Source: Oxalobacteraceae bacterium (GTDB taxonomy: Bacteria > Pseudomonadota > Gammaproteobacteria > Burkholderiales > Burkholderiaceae_D). From it: 64,000 nucleotides of DNA. Below are positions 1-8,397 of the stretch, one piece after another. Position 1 is the first letter of the stretch. Each line of letters starts with the position of its first letter. Both the position numbers and the translations under genes were made by a program. The DNA lies in assembly GCA_025352145.1 (NCBI GenBank), contig JANXTY010000006.1, positions 152,150 through 216,149 of the forward strand, given 5' to 3'. The notes under the pieces were generated by a model. It saw nothing but the letters and a program-made list of their open reading frames with translations, did no database searches and was not told the DNA's origin.

Positions 1-168
1 GCGCAACCAAGTGGTCAAGATAGCTTGGCGTAGTAACAATAACTTCTGTCATTCCCTTGTGTTCTACTTTGATTGAGGAAAACTCTTTTCCCTCTCTCAT
101 CGATAGCTATTGACCTCTGTTTCGACGGGTGTCAAATAAACCACAAATAATCAGTTTTATTTTCGTCG
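1..168. other. Non-coding stretch at window start
   Basis: I see no convincing coding frame, RNA gene or repeat in these bases. They lie upstream of the regulatory region of the S-layer-like gene. Any gene further to the left is outside the window. Confidence 0.4.
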
Positions 169-186
169 TTGTGACAACCATCACAA
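169..186 (+). promoter_or_regulatory. CRP-type operator upstream of the S-layer-like gene
   Basis: The sequence is TTGTGA-CAACCA-TCACAA, a perfect inverted repeat that contains the CRP-family consensus TGTGA-N6-TCACA. Its centre (177.5) lies about 43 bases upstream of the start point predicted from the -10 element TATACT at 209-214, close to the class II activator position. A second perfect site of this type stands before the exporter operon at 10564-10591. Binding by a CRP/Vfr-like regulator is inferred from the motif only. Confidence 0.6.
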
Positions 187-256
187 CATTCGAGTGAGGT
201 TATGGCAATATACTCCCAGTTCTGCAAAAACCACTCAGCGTATGAACAGCGCTGTT
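186..256 (+). promoter_or_regulatory. Predicted promoter and leader of the S-layer-like gene
   Basis: A good -10 hexamer, TATACT, is at 209-214. The -35 position (about 186-191, ACATTC) is poor, which fits an activator-dependent promoter. The predicted untranslated leader is about 90 nt. It holds the palindrome AACAGCGCTGTT at 245-256, which could fold near the 5' end of the message. A Shine-Dalgarno sequence TAAAGGA at 298-304 stands 8 nt before the ATG at 313. Long structured leaders are known to stabilise some S-layer messages; that role here is an inference. Confidence 0.5.
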
Positions 257-312
257 TGTCCTGAGTAGCAGACAAATATGGTTTAAACCACTAACTTTAA
301 AGGATACACATC

Positions 313-3300
313 ATGGCAGCATCCGACTATGCAGCAGTAACGCAACAACTATACATTTCCTATTTTGGCCGTCCAGCTGATACTTTGGGGGCCGCTTCTA
401 TGCAGGCTGCGCTCAATGCAGCAGGCGCGCCCACCACCATCGCGGGCCTGAACTCAGTATATAAGACCAATGCGACTGTCAAGGCATTGGTAGATTCCTT
501 CGGTAACAGCGCCGAATCGCTTGCGCTGTATCCAGGCACAGATGCAATCACCTTCGTTGCTGCAATTTATCAGAACATTCTGAATCGTACCGCTGATATT
601 GCTGGCCTGACTTTTTGGGCAACAGCCATTCAAAATGGTACATTGACTCGTGGCGCGGCTTCCGCTGCGATCATGGCGGGTGCTTTGGCTAACACGACTG
701 CCCAAGGCGTGGTTGATGCTGCCATCGTCAACAACAAAACCACCGTTGCGACTAATTTCACCTTTAACATCGATACTGGCGCTGAAGCAATCGCTTACGC
801 CGGCAATACGGCTGCGGGACTTGCCCGCACTATGCTGTCCACTGTGACCAATACGACAGACACGACTGCGTTCCAGGCGACCGTAACCAGCACACTGGTT
901 AATATCGTTAATACAGGCGGTGCGGCTGGTCAGACCTTTACTTTGACAACGGGGATCGACACATTGGTCGGAACGAATGCCAATGATACATTTACAGCCA
1001 ATGCAACGGCCGGACCCGTATTGACAGCACTCGATAACATCGATGGGGGCAACGGCAATGACACACTGAGCGTTGCTGATACTGCTGCGATCACCGTGTT
1101 GCCAAGCATGACGGTGAAAAATATTGAAACTGCCAATCTGACTTCAGGCGTAGCAGTTACTGCTGACGTGACAGGGTGGACTGGTCTGACGAAGCTCAAT
1201 GTGGTGAGCAGCTCGACGGGTGCCGCGGTTGATACGATCACTGCTGGTACCACTACTGCCGTTACCGTAGTGGACGTGGCTGCAGCAGCTGCGACAGCCA
1301 ACCTGACCGTCACTGGCGGATCGTCGGTGACGATTACCGAAGCCAACGGCATTGCCAACAGCAGTGCAAAAACGATTACCGTCAATGGCGGAGCCGGTAC
1401 GACTAGCGCATCGGTGACGCAAACCACAACGACTGCAAATCAAGCGCAATCTGTCACCATCACTGACACTAATCAAGCTGGCGGTACAAAAGCGGGCGTC
1501 ATTACCACAGTCATTCTGGATGGCATTAACACACAAGCAGCAACCATTCTTGACAGCGCTCTGACCAGTCTGACAGTTAATAATTCCGGTGCTGCTACCA
1601 CCGTTACGATTAATGAAGGCGCTTTTGCAACGCCAGCAACTACGTTGGGTTTAACTCTCAGTGCCAATACAGCCCTGACTGTCAATGATGCCGGTTCTAA
1701 GTACACGACATTGAACGTGACGACTAGCACTGCATCAGATTTAATCGCTGGTGCTGGCTTCAGTGCTCTCACGGCAGAAACCATCGCAGGTTCGGGTGTG
1801 TTGAATCAGACTGGTACTAATCTGAGCGGTCTCAAAACAATCGCAATTAGCGGTGCGGCTGGTCTTACAGACACTACCTTAAGTGGTTTGGCGGCGTTGA
1901 CTTCGGTGACTTCAACCTCAACGGGTGTTGTTACCGCTACGTTGAACGCAGGGCAAACGTCCTTTACCGGCGGTGCTGGTCGGGATGTCATCACCATCAC
2001 TACAGCTGCTACCAAAGCAATCGCCGGCGGTACAGCAACCAACAATGAACTTGTCTGGAATGCCGCTGCTGCAACGACTTTTGGCACCGTCACAGGCTTT
2101 ACGACTTTGGGTGTTTCGACATTGTCGTCCGGTACATTTGACATGAGCAAGTTGCCTACCTTTACGGGAATTGATGTGGTGGGTACCTTGGCTGGTCCGA
2201 CCACATTCAGCAATGTGTCGAAAAATGCTCCTTTGTCGATTGGGGCTTCGGTTGCTCAGTCCATCAATTACACAGCTGCTGACATTACTGGACCCACAGA
2301 TGTTATGACCTTGACTTTGGGCAGTGCGACAAATGCGACAGCCCTTACGGTAGCTGATTTGGCTCTTTTTGATTCTACAGGCTTTGGGATTGGTACCGTT
2401 AATTTGGTCAGCAATGATTCTGTTGCCGCTGGAGTGAATACAATTACCGCGTTTAATGACGGCTCCTTAGGAACGTTGACCGTGACGGGTAACGCCGGTT
2501 TGAACATTGGTGCCTTCAAAGATTCTGCTGCTTCTCTGACGATCAATGGTAATGAGACTGGCACTGGCGGACTTACCTTTGTTGGTATTACGGGTTCGGG
2601 CGCAACTGGGCTGGCTACTGTCGGGTTTACCGGCTCTGACGTTATTGCAGTCACTAATCTGACAACAGTTGGCTCCACATTGACCGTCACTGACAGTGCT
2701 ACCGCTGCTGTTACTATTGCTACCCTGGTTGATGGTTCTGCAGGAACAGAGACCTTTACCAACACAGGTTCAGCTGTGTTGACAGTCGCTACCCACACTG
2801 GTGCAGGCGTAAGTACCATTAATCTGAATGGTCAGGTGGTATACACGGCATCTGCGCTGACTGGCCCTACCGGCGGATATCAGGTCAACGGCACAACCGA
2901 CAATCAGATCGTGACGCTTACAGGTACGGCTACTGCCGGCGGTAAGACCGATAACATCAAGTTGGGGAATGGTGCCAACGTGCTTAGTTTTATTGAAACC
3001 GCTGGTGCAACGACTAACATCACTGTTGGTACAGGTGCCAATAACATTACGGTCGGTCCGCAAACGGCGAACATCACGCTTGGTACTCATACCTCGGTCA
3101 CTGGTTCCGACACGATCAACGTGGGATTGAATGGCAGCGTGACTATCATGACCACTATCACTGGTGCAGTTGCCGGCGATAAAATCGGTATCGCTTCAGC
3201 TACTGCGCAGCCATTGATCAAGGTAACAGCAGCGATGGTTACGGCAGATGTGACCAATGCTGCTGGCGATCCGACCTTGTTTACAAGCTATGTGACGACT

Positions 3301-3510
3301 GCGCTTGACGCTGCTGCGGCTGGTGGCGCTGGCCTCGCTCAGTTCCAGGTGGCTTGGTTCAATTTCCAAGGCAATACTTACTTCGTTGAGCAAGGTGCAG
3401 CGACGGGTACGTTTTCTGTAGGAGCAGCTGACACAATCGTGAAACTGGTGGGTATTTACGATGAAACAAGCATTGGTGCGGTTGCTGCGGGTAAGATCAC
3501 TTTGGTGTAA
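313..3510 (+). CDS. S-layer-like secreted protein, DUF4214 N-terminus, RTX-like motif
   Basis: This is a 1065-residue protein with no N-terminal signal peptide and, as far as I can see, no cysteine. Residues about 8-130 match the DUF4214 type: two helical blocks with the signatures YFGRPAD and ILNRTADIAGLTFW. A single RTX-like stretch, GGNGNDTLSVAD, lies near residues 243-254. The rest, to about residue 1000, is extremely rich in Thr, Ala, Gly, Ser, Val and Asn, in patterns typical of beta-solenoid or S-layer proteins. The C-terminus ends in a hydrophobic stretch (GKITLV), as in many type I secretion substrates. The exporter encoded at 10.7-15.3 kb is its likely route out. The high Ser/Thr content and the neighbouring O-GlcNAc-transferase-type enzymes suggest O-glycosylation. 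It could instead be a large adhesin. Function as the main surface layer is inferred, not shown. Confidence 0.8.
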   Translation: MAASDYAAVTQQLYISYFGRPADTLGAASMQAALNAAGAPTTIAGLNSVYKTNATVKALVDSFGNSAESLALYPGTDAITFVAAIYQNILNRTADIAGLTFWATAIQNGTLTRGAASAAIMAGALANTTAQGVVDAAIVNNKTTVATNFTFNIDTGAEAIAYAGNTAAGLARTMLSTVTNTTDTTAFQATVTSTLVNIVNTGGAAGQTFTLTTGIDTLVGTNANDTFTANATAGPVLTALDNIDGGNGNDTLSVADTAAITVLPSMTVKNIETANLTSGVAVTADVTGWTGLTKLNVVSSSTGAAVDTITAGTTTAVTVVDVAAAAATANLTVTGGSSVTITEANGIANSSAKTITVNGGAGTTSASVTQTTTTANQAQSVTITDTNQAGGTKAGVITTVILDGINTQAATILDSALTSLTVNNSGAATTVTINEGAFATPATTLGLTLSANTALTVNDAGSKYTTLNVTTSTASDLIAGAGFSALTAETIAGSGVLNQTGTNLSGLKTIAISGAAGLTDTTLSGLAALTSVTSTSTGVVTATLNAGQTSFTGGAGRDVITITTAATKAIAGGTATNNELVWNAAAATTFGTVTGFTTLGVSTLSSGTFDMSKLPTFTGIDVVGTLAGPTTFSNVSKNAPLSIGASVAQSINYTAADITGPTDVMTLTLGSATNATALTVADLALFDSTGFGIGTVNLVSNDSVAAGVNTITAFNDGSLGTLTVTGNAGLNIGAFKDSAASLTINGNETGTGGLTFVGITGSGATGLATVGFTGSDVIAVTNLTTVGSTLTVTDSATAAVTIATLVDGSAGTETFTNTGSAVLTVATHTGAGVSTINLNGQVVYTASALTGPTGGYQVNGTTDNQIVTLTGTATAGGKTDNIKLGNGANVLSFIETAGATTNITVGTGANNITVGPQTANITLGTHTSVTGSDTINVGLNGSVTIMTTITGAVAGDKIGIASATAQPLIKVTAAMVTADVTNAAGDPTLFTSYVTTALDAAAAGGAGLAQFQVAWFNFQGNTYFVEQGAATGTFSVGAADTIVKLVGIYDETSIGAVAAGKITLV

Positions 3511-3584
3511 ACTTTGGTGTAAGTTTCACGGCTCTCATTGCGGGGGAATGGCGGGATAATTTCTGCCCCTTTCGCAATAAAATT

Positions 3585-3620
3585 AAAACCCCGACCCTCA
3601 CAAGGGGGCGGGGTTTTTTC
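3585..3620 (+). terminator. Intrinsic terminator after the S-layer-like gene
   Basis: CCCCGACCC and GGGGCGGGG pair around a short loop with one mismatch, followed by TTTTTTC. It lies 75 nt after the stop codon. It separates the highly expressed-looking surface protein gene from the methyltransferase genes downstream. Confidence 0.8.
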
Positions 3621-3683
3621 TTAGTCGGCCGTTCTTGGCGCATTGAGAAAACCCCCTTCTTCTTTACATAAAGCGAATATATT

Positions 3684-5219
3684 ATGACCGACTGGACTGC
3701 CGGCTATGTCGCCGACATTGGCTATACTTTTGGCTATTATCAAGAACTTAATCCCTTGCGTGTGAAACTCGCTTTCCTCAACGCAGGGTTGGCGTCGCCA
3801 GAAATCGGCACGGCTTGTGAATTAGGTTTTGGGCAGGGTGTGAGTACTAATTTACATGCTGCAGCATCATTGACTCAATGGCATGGTACGGATTTCAATC
3901 CTTCGCAGGCGGGCTTTGCCCAGGAATTAGCGACCGTATCCGGCGCGGGCGCTAAGCTTTACGACGAAGCATTTGCCGATTTTGCTAATCGGGCGGATTT
4001 GCCTGAATTTGACTATATCGGACTGCACGGGATCTGGAGCTGGATTTCGGGCGAGAATCGCGCCGTCATTGTGGACTTTCTTCGTCGTAAGCTCAAGGTG
4101 GGTGGGGTGTTGTACATTAGTTACAACACTCAGCCGGGGTGGGCCGCCACGGTGCCTTTACGTGACCTGCTTACAGAGCATGGGGAGGTGATGGGGGTGC
4201 CTGGTCATGGCATTGTGCGGCGCATTGATGCTGCACTCGACTTTGCTGACAAACTCTTTGCGACCAACCCGTCTTTTGCAAAAGCGAATCCGCAAGTCGT
4301 CGAGCGACTGAAGGCGATTCGGGGTCAGAATCGTAATTACCTGGCGCATGAATACTTCAACCACGATTGGTTGCCCATGCCTTTTTCTCGCATGGCCGAA
4401 TGGTTGTCACCAGCCAAATTGAACTTTGCTTGTTCCGCGAACTATCTGGATTATGTTGATCCGGCGAATCTCTTGCCCGAGCAATTGGCGTTTCTGAAAG
4501 AGATTCCCGATACGATGTTTCGTGAGACAGTGCGCGATTTTATGGTTAACCAGCAATTTCGGAAGGACTATTGGGTACGCGGTGCGCGCAGACTGAGTGT
4601 GCTGGAACAAGTAGAAGGCCTTCGCAGGCAACGGGTCATGCTGTTAAAACCGCGCGCGGAGGTATCCCTAAAAGTAAAAGGCGCATTGGGCGAGGCCACC
4701 TTGCATGAAGCGATTCACGCTCCAATTCTTGACGTACTGGCAGATAATCAGCCTAAAACTCTGGGACAGATCGAGTTAGCTGTGAAAGATAAAGCGATTA
4801 GCTTCGCCCATGTAAAGGAGGCAACGTTAATGCTGATTGGATCAGAGGTTCTGACTGCTGTGCAGGATGAGGCGTTGATTGCAAAGACCAGAAAACAAAC
4901 TGACAAGCTCAATACTTATCTGTGCAATAAGGCACGGGGTAGTAACGATATTAATAGCCTCGTCAGCCCATTGACGGGTGGAGGTGTGACGGTAGGGCGT
5001 TTTGAACAATTATTTTTGCTCGCCATCGGCCAGAAAAAAAATCATCCTGCGGACTTAGCTTCTTTCGCATGGCAAATTCTTGCTGCGCAGGGCCAAAATA
5101 TTATCAAAGAAGGCAAGACGCTGGAGGGTGTGGAACAGAATATGGCCGAACTGACAGCCCAAGCCCTTGCATTTTCCGAGAAGCATTTGCCGATTTTGAA
5201 AATATTAGCGATTACCTGA
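3684..5219 (+). CDS. SAM-dependent methyltransferase with regulatory domain
   Basis: This 511-residue protein has a class I methyltransferase fold in its first half. The SAM-binding motif I, CELGFGQG, is at residues about 45-52, an acidic motif II follows in HGTDFNP, and the motif around FDYIGLHGIWSW comes later. The second half (about 220-510) is a helical extension matching the methyltransferase regulatory domain (PF10119 type). That architecture is known next to surface-polysaccharide and S-layer loci, but the methyl acceptor is generally unknown. Its position directly after the S-layer-like gene, before a second methyltransferase and two protein glycosyltransferases, suggests that it modifies the surface protein or its glycan. 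No strong ribosome-binding site is visible before the ATG. Confidence 0.8.
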   Translation: MTDWTAGYVADIGYTFGYYQELNPLRVKLAFLNAGLASPEIGTACELGFGQGVSTNLHAAASLTQWHGTDFNPSQAGFAQELATVSGAGAKLYDEAFADFANRADLPEFDYIGLHGIWSWISGENRAVIVDFLRRKLKVGGVLYISYNTQPGWAATVPLRDLLTEHGEVMGVPGHGIVRRIDAALDFADKLFATNPSFAKANPQVVERLKAIRGQNRNYLAHEYFNHDWLPMPFSRMAEWLSPAKLNFACSANYLDYVDPANLLPEQLAFLKEIPDTMFRETVRDFMVNQQFRKDYWVRGARRLSVLEQVEGLRRQRVMLLKPRAEVSLKVKGALGEATLHEAIHAPILDVLADNQPKTLGQIELAVKDKAISFAHVKEATLMLIGSEVLTAVQDEALIAKTRKQTDKLNTYLCNKARGSNDINSLVSPLTGGGVTVGRFEQLFLLAIGQKKNHPADLASFAWQILAAQGQNIIKEGKTLEGVEQNMAELTAQALAFSEKHLPILKILAIT

Positions 5220-5274
5220 ACCTGATAGCGATAGCTTTACACGATTCGTTCATGCAATCACCGGAGCATTGCCT

Positions 5275-5877
5275 TTGAAAACCTTCCTGCACGTAGGCTG
5301 TGGCCACAAGCGGAAAGACCAGACAACTGATGGTTTCAATACAGTGCAATGGACTGAATTGCGCTTTGATATCGATAAGCAGGTTCAACCTGATATCGTG
5401 GGCACGATGCTCGATATGTCTGTAGTGGCCGATGCCTCGGTCGATGCGGTTTTTTCAAGTCACAATATCGAACATTTCTATCCGCATGAAGTACCGCTGG
5501 TTCTCACAGAATTCAAACGGGTACTTAAGCCCGATGGCATAGCCGTCATTACTTGCCCCGATCTGCGATCTATCTGCGCATTAATCGCGGCTGATAAACT
5601 GACGGAACCGGCTTATACGTCTCCTGCAGGAGCGATTGCTCCCATAGACATTCTTTACGGTTACCGTCCGGCGATGGCCAAGGGAAACCTCTTCATGGCA
5701 CACCGCTGCGGCTTCACCGAGAAAACTCTCATCGGCGTACTTCAAGCTGCGGGGTTTGTTGCAATCGCCAGCAAAAGCCGCGCACATCCTTATTACGATC
5801 TATGGTGCGTCGCGGGCGTTCGTCACCTGGATGAGACGACTATGCGGGTTCTGGCCTCAAGCCATTTTCCGGCATAA
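5275..5877 (+). CDS. Small class I SAM-dependent methyltransferase
   Basis: This is a protein of about 200 residues with the SAM-binding motif FLHVGCGH at its start, the acidic strand end FDID, and a later ASVDAVFSSHNIEHF segment typical of Methyltransf_11-type enzymes. The frame opens at a TTG at 5269, but GGAG at 5263-5266 is only 2 nt from it. The next TTG at 5275 has 8 nt of spacing and is the better start; no ATG is available. It follows the larger methyltransferase by about 55 nt, so the two are probably co-transcribed. It ends in convergence with the glycosyltransferase gene on the other strand. The substrate is unknown; a glycan or protein of the surface locus is a reasonable guess. 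Confidence 0.75.
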   Translation: MKTFLHVGCGHKRKDQTTDGFNTVQWTELRFDIDKQVQPDIVGTMLDMSVVADASVDAVFSSHNIEHFYPHEVPLVLTEFKRVLKPDGIAVITCPDLRSICALIAADKLTEPAYTSPAGAIAPIDILYGYRPAMAKGNLFMAHRCGFTEKTLIGVLQAAGFVAIASKSRAHPYYDLWCVAGVRHLDETTMRVLASSHFPA

Positions 5878-5946
5878 GGCATATCGACATATTTTTCTTA
5901 CTGTTGGGTGTGATGGGTTCATCATAATGTTGGTGGGGGTAAAGGA

Positions 5947-8097
5947 TTATTCACACCACTTCTGCCACATGCCGCGCATGACAGTTTCGAAGTGCATTGC
6001 AAAGCGTGGTGCGTCGAAGATCGGAGAATTGATAACCTGGTGTCGCAGTCTTGTGCGCAAACCAGCCAAACATTGCAGGTCGCTAGCATGGGCCACCGCC
6101 CGTGCAACGTAGTCGTCAGTGTTGCTGGCGATCCACTCAGCTAGGTTGGCATTCATCATTAGACCGACACCTTGACGTGAGAGAAAGCGATCTCCTGCTA
6201 ATGTCAACACTGGTACACCCATCCATAAACTCTCAACACTGGTGGTGCCCCCTGTGTAGGGGAAGGGGTCGAGGGCAATGTCCACATGCTGATATGAGGC
6301 TAGGTAATCTACTCGGGGAGACGGGCCTTCCAGGATGATCCGATCGGCGGTGATGCCATAGGATGCAAATCGTTCCGTGGTGTTGTGTCGGGCCGATGGC
6401 TCGCTCAATTGTTTTGCTTTAAGGAGTAGTCGACTGGCGGGTATGGATAAAAGAATCTGTGCCCATACCGTTACGACAGCATCGTTCATTTTCGCCAAAT
6501 TGTTGAAGCACCCGAAGGTGATATAACCGTTGCTGAGTGCAGGAAGGGGATTTACTGGGAGGTCAATGTTCGGAGGAGTAAAGCAAAGTCTGGTTTCTGG
6601 CAGTCGCCATATTTTCTCCGTAAAGTTAAGTTCTTCTGCTTCCGGCAATGTCCAAGGGTCGGCGAGGAGGTAGTCGATAGCTTTCACCCCGGTGGTAGCA
6701 AAATAGCCCAGCCAACTAACTTGCACCGGGGCGGGCTTGTAGGCGAATACGGCAAGGCGATTATGTGCAGTGTGACCGGACAGATCGATTAAGATATCAA
6801 TGCCATCATCACGGATCTTTTGGGCAAAGCGGTCGTCGGCTAGTCTCACTGCACAATGCCAGCCCGTGCAGCAGGCTTTAATCCTTTCGGAGATGGCATC
6901 TGTGCCAACTTGGGTTGGATAGGCAAAAAATTCCAACTGCCCTACTGCTTGACCAACTAGGGCGACGAGAACATTTTCCAAAAAAAATCCTACAGGATGT
7001 TCACGCAAATCTCCAGATACCAGCCCAATGCGCAAACATCGGGCAGGATTGGGGATGTTAGGCCAGGCGGTGGAGGGAGAAACTTGTCGGGTGACAAGCT
7101 CACCAAAGCGCAGGGCTGCCGCCATCGACATTGCAGAGGATTGATCAGCCAAGTAGCTGTGCATGTACAGCATATTGCTATGCGCCATGACAAAGTCGGG
7201 CTTAATCGATAGGGCAAGGCGATAGTTTTCAAATGCTTCATCCACGTTCCCCATATTGTGCAAGACAATGCCGAGGTTGTTATATGCCTCGGCAAAATCT
7301 GGTCTGATCGCCAGCGCTTGTTCGTAGCTAGATGCCGCGCCGTTTAGTTGTCCTAAATCTTGCAGCGCTTTACCCAGGTTGAAATGAGCTTCGACGAAAT
7401 CCGGTTTTATTTCTAGCGCTCTTCGGTAGGACGTTATTGCGTGATTAAATTCTCCATAGTCTTGAAACGCATTACCGAGGTTGTTATGCGCCTCGGCATC
7501 CTCACTCATTAGTTCAGTTGCCTTCTGTAAAGCCGGCCGGGCATCTTTTCCCTGCATTTGAAGTGCTGCCCCCAATCCGTTCCAGCAAAAGCCAGAGTGT
7601 GGATACTGTTCGAGCAGTACACGCACATGGCTTTCCAATTCGGCATAGCAAGCGGCGTTGAAAAGAGCTATCAGTTGGTGATGTTCGACGGCGGTAGGGC
7701 CCTCCTCTTTGACTGTATGGGTATTGGCTGCAGTTGTCGCCTTTTGCTGCAGAGATAGTATCTCCTGTGTATCAAGACCGTGTTGGATAGCGCTTCCTAG
7801 AATAGCTAGTGATTCTGCCACTTTGTTACACGCTAATAGGGCATCGGCATACGAATGCCAGTAGCGCCAGTGAGAAGGATTGGTTTCGAGTGCGATCTTT
7901 AGATAGGACAGGCCATCCGTTGTTTTTCCTAGATGTCCTGCCAGCAAACCCAGGTTGTGGTTTGCATCTGAGTGATTAGGCTGTGTTTGAAGAATGGTAC
8001 GGTAAAGTTGTTCGGCTTGTTGTAGTTGTCCTGTTTGATGAAGAGCGATAGCCCGTTGCAGTATGGCGTCGACAGTTTTGGATTCGGTAGCGACCAT
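5947..8097 (-). CDS. TPR protein with O-GlcNAc transferase (SPINDLY-type) domain
   Basis: This is a 716-residue cytoplasmic protein. Residues about 5-320 are tetratricopeptide repeats (for example AHNNLGNAFQDYGEFNHAI and its copies). Residues about 350-710 are a GT41/OGT catalytic region. Key signatures are VSGDLREHPVGFF with the conserved His, IDILIDLSGHTAHNRL, PVQVSWLGYFATTG, DPFPYTGGTTSVESLW and GDRFLSRQG. Enzymes of this family transfer a sugar from a nucleotide donor to Ser or Thr of proteins, and the TPRs hold the substrate. It is divergent from a second, unequal OGT-type gene at 8398. Placement between the Ser/Thr-rich surface protein and its exporter suggests that it glycosylates that protein before export. 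Sugar identity cannot be read from the sequence. Confidence 0.85.
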   Translation of the reverse strand: MVATESKTVDAILQRAIALHQTGQLQQAEQLYRTILQTQPNHSDANHNLGLLAGHLGKTTDGLSYLKIALETNPSHWRYWHSYADALLACNKVAESLAILGSAIQHGLDTQEILSLQQKATTAANTHTVKEEGPTAVEHHQLIALFNAACYAELESHVRVLLEQYPHSGFCWNGLGAALQMQGKDARPALQKATELMSEDAEAHNNLGNAFQDYGEFNHAITSYRRALEIKPDFVEAHFNLGKALQDLGQLNGAASSYEQALAIRPDFAEAYNNLGIVLHNMGNVDEAFENYRLALSIKPDFVMAHSNMLYMHSYLADQSSAMSMAAALRFGELVTRQVSPSTAWPNIPNPARCLRIGLVSGDLREHPVGFFLENVLVALVGQAVGQLEFFAYPTQVGTDAISERIKACCTGWHCAVRLADDRFAQKIRDDGIDILIDLSGHTAHNRLAVFAYKPAPVQVSWLGYFATTGVKAIDYLLADPWTLPEAEELNFTEKIWRLPETRLCFTPPNIDLPVNPLPALSNGYITFGCFNNLAKMNDAVVTVWAQILLSIPASRLLLKAKQLSEPSARHNTTERFASYGITADRIILEGPSPRVDYLASYQHVDIALDPFPYTGGTTSVESLWMGVPVLTLAGDRFLSRQGVGLMMNANLAEWIASNTDDYVARAVAHASDLQCLAGLRTRLRHQVINSPIFDAPRFAMHFETVMRGMWQKWCE

Positions 8098-8397
8098 AGT
8101 AAAAATAGGTGGGGAATTGTCAGATTTGCTGAAGTTTGTAGCTTAGCACTGAAAAATGTAAATTTCTGCGTGTGTCGAAAGCAACCCAAATAACCTATGC
8201 TATTGAGAGGCGTACTGTCTGAAATCGAGTATGAAAAGGTGTGATAGAGAGCTAGATTAGCCGCGCTGAGATGGCTTTGAATAAAGTAACACGGTATGAT
8301 TCCCCAACCCTCATATCGGGAATTTTTCTGCCTGTTTTTAGAAAAATATAGTGGTTTTGTGTGATCTTTGATCCCTTTGATTTAGTAAAGTGTTTTG
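8098..8397. other. Divergent intergenic region between the two OGT-type genes
   Basis: Promoters for both flanking genes should lie here, but I see no clear -35/-10 pair. A weak hairpin (ATTCCC, 13-nt loop, GGGAAT, then TTTT) sits at about 8297-8325, with no gene ending in front of it on the plus strand. It may be a leader structure for the downstream gene. Nothing else is evident. Confidence 0.35.

Noticed and set aside
930..2819. Several long open frames antisense to the S-layer-like gene
   Set aside because: They follow from the biased Thr/Ala/Gly/Val codons of the sense gene, have Val/Pro/Ala-rich low-complexity products and no family resemblance.
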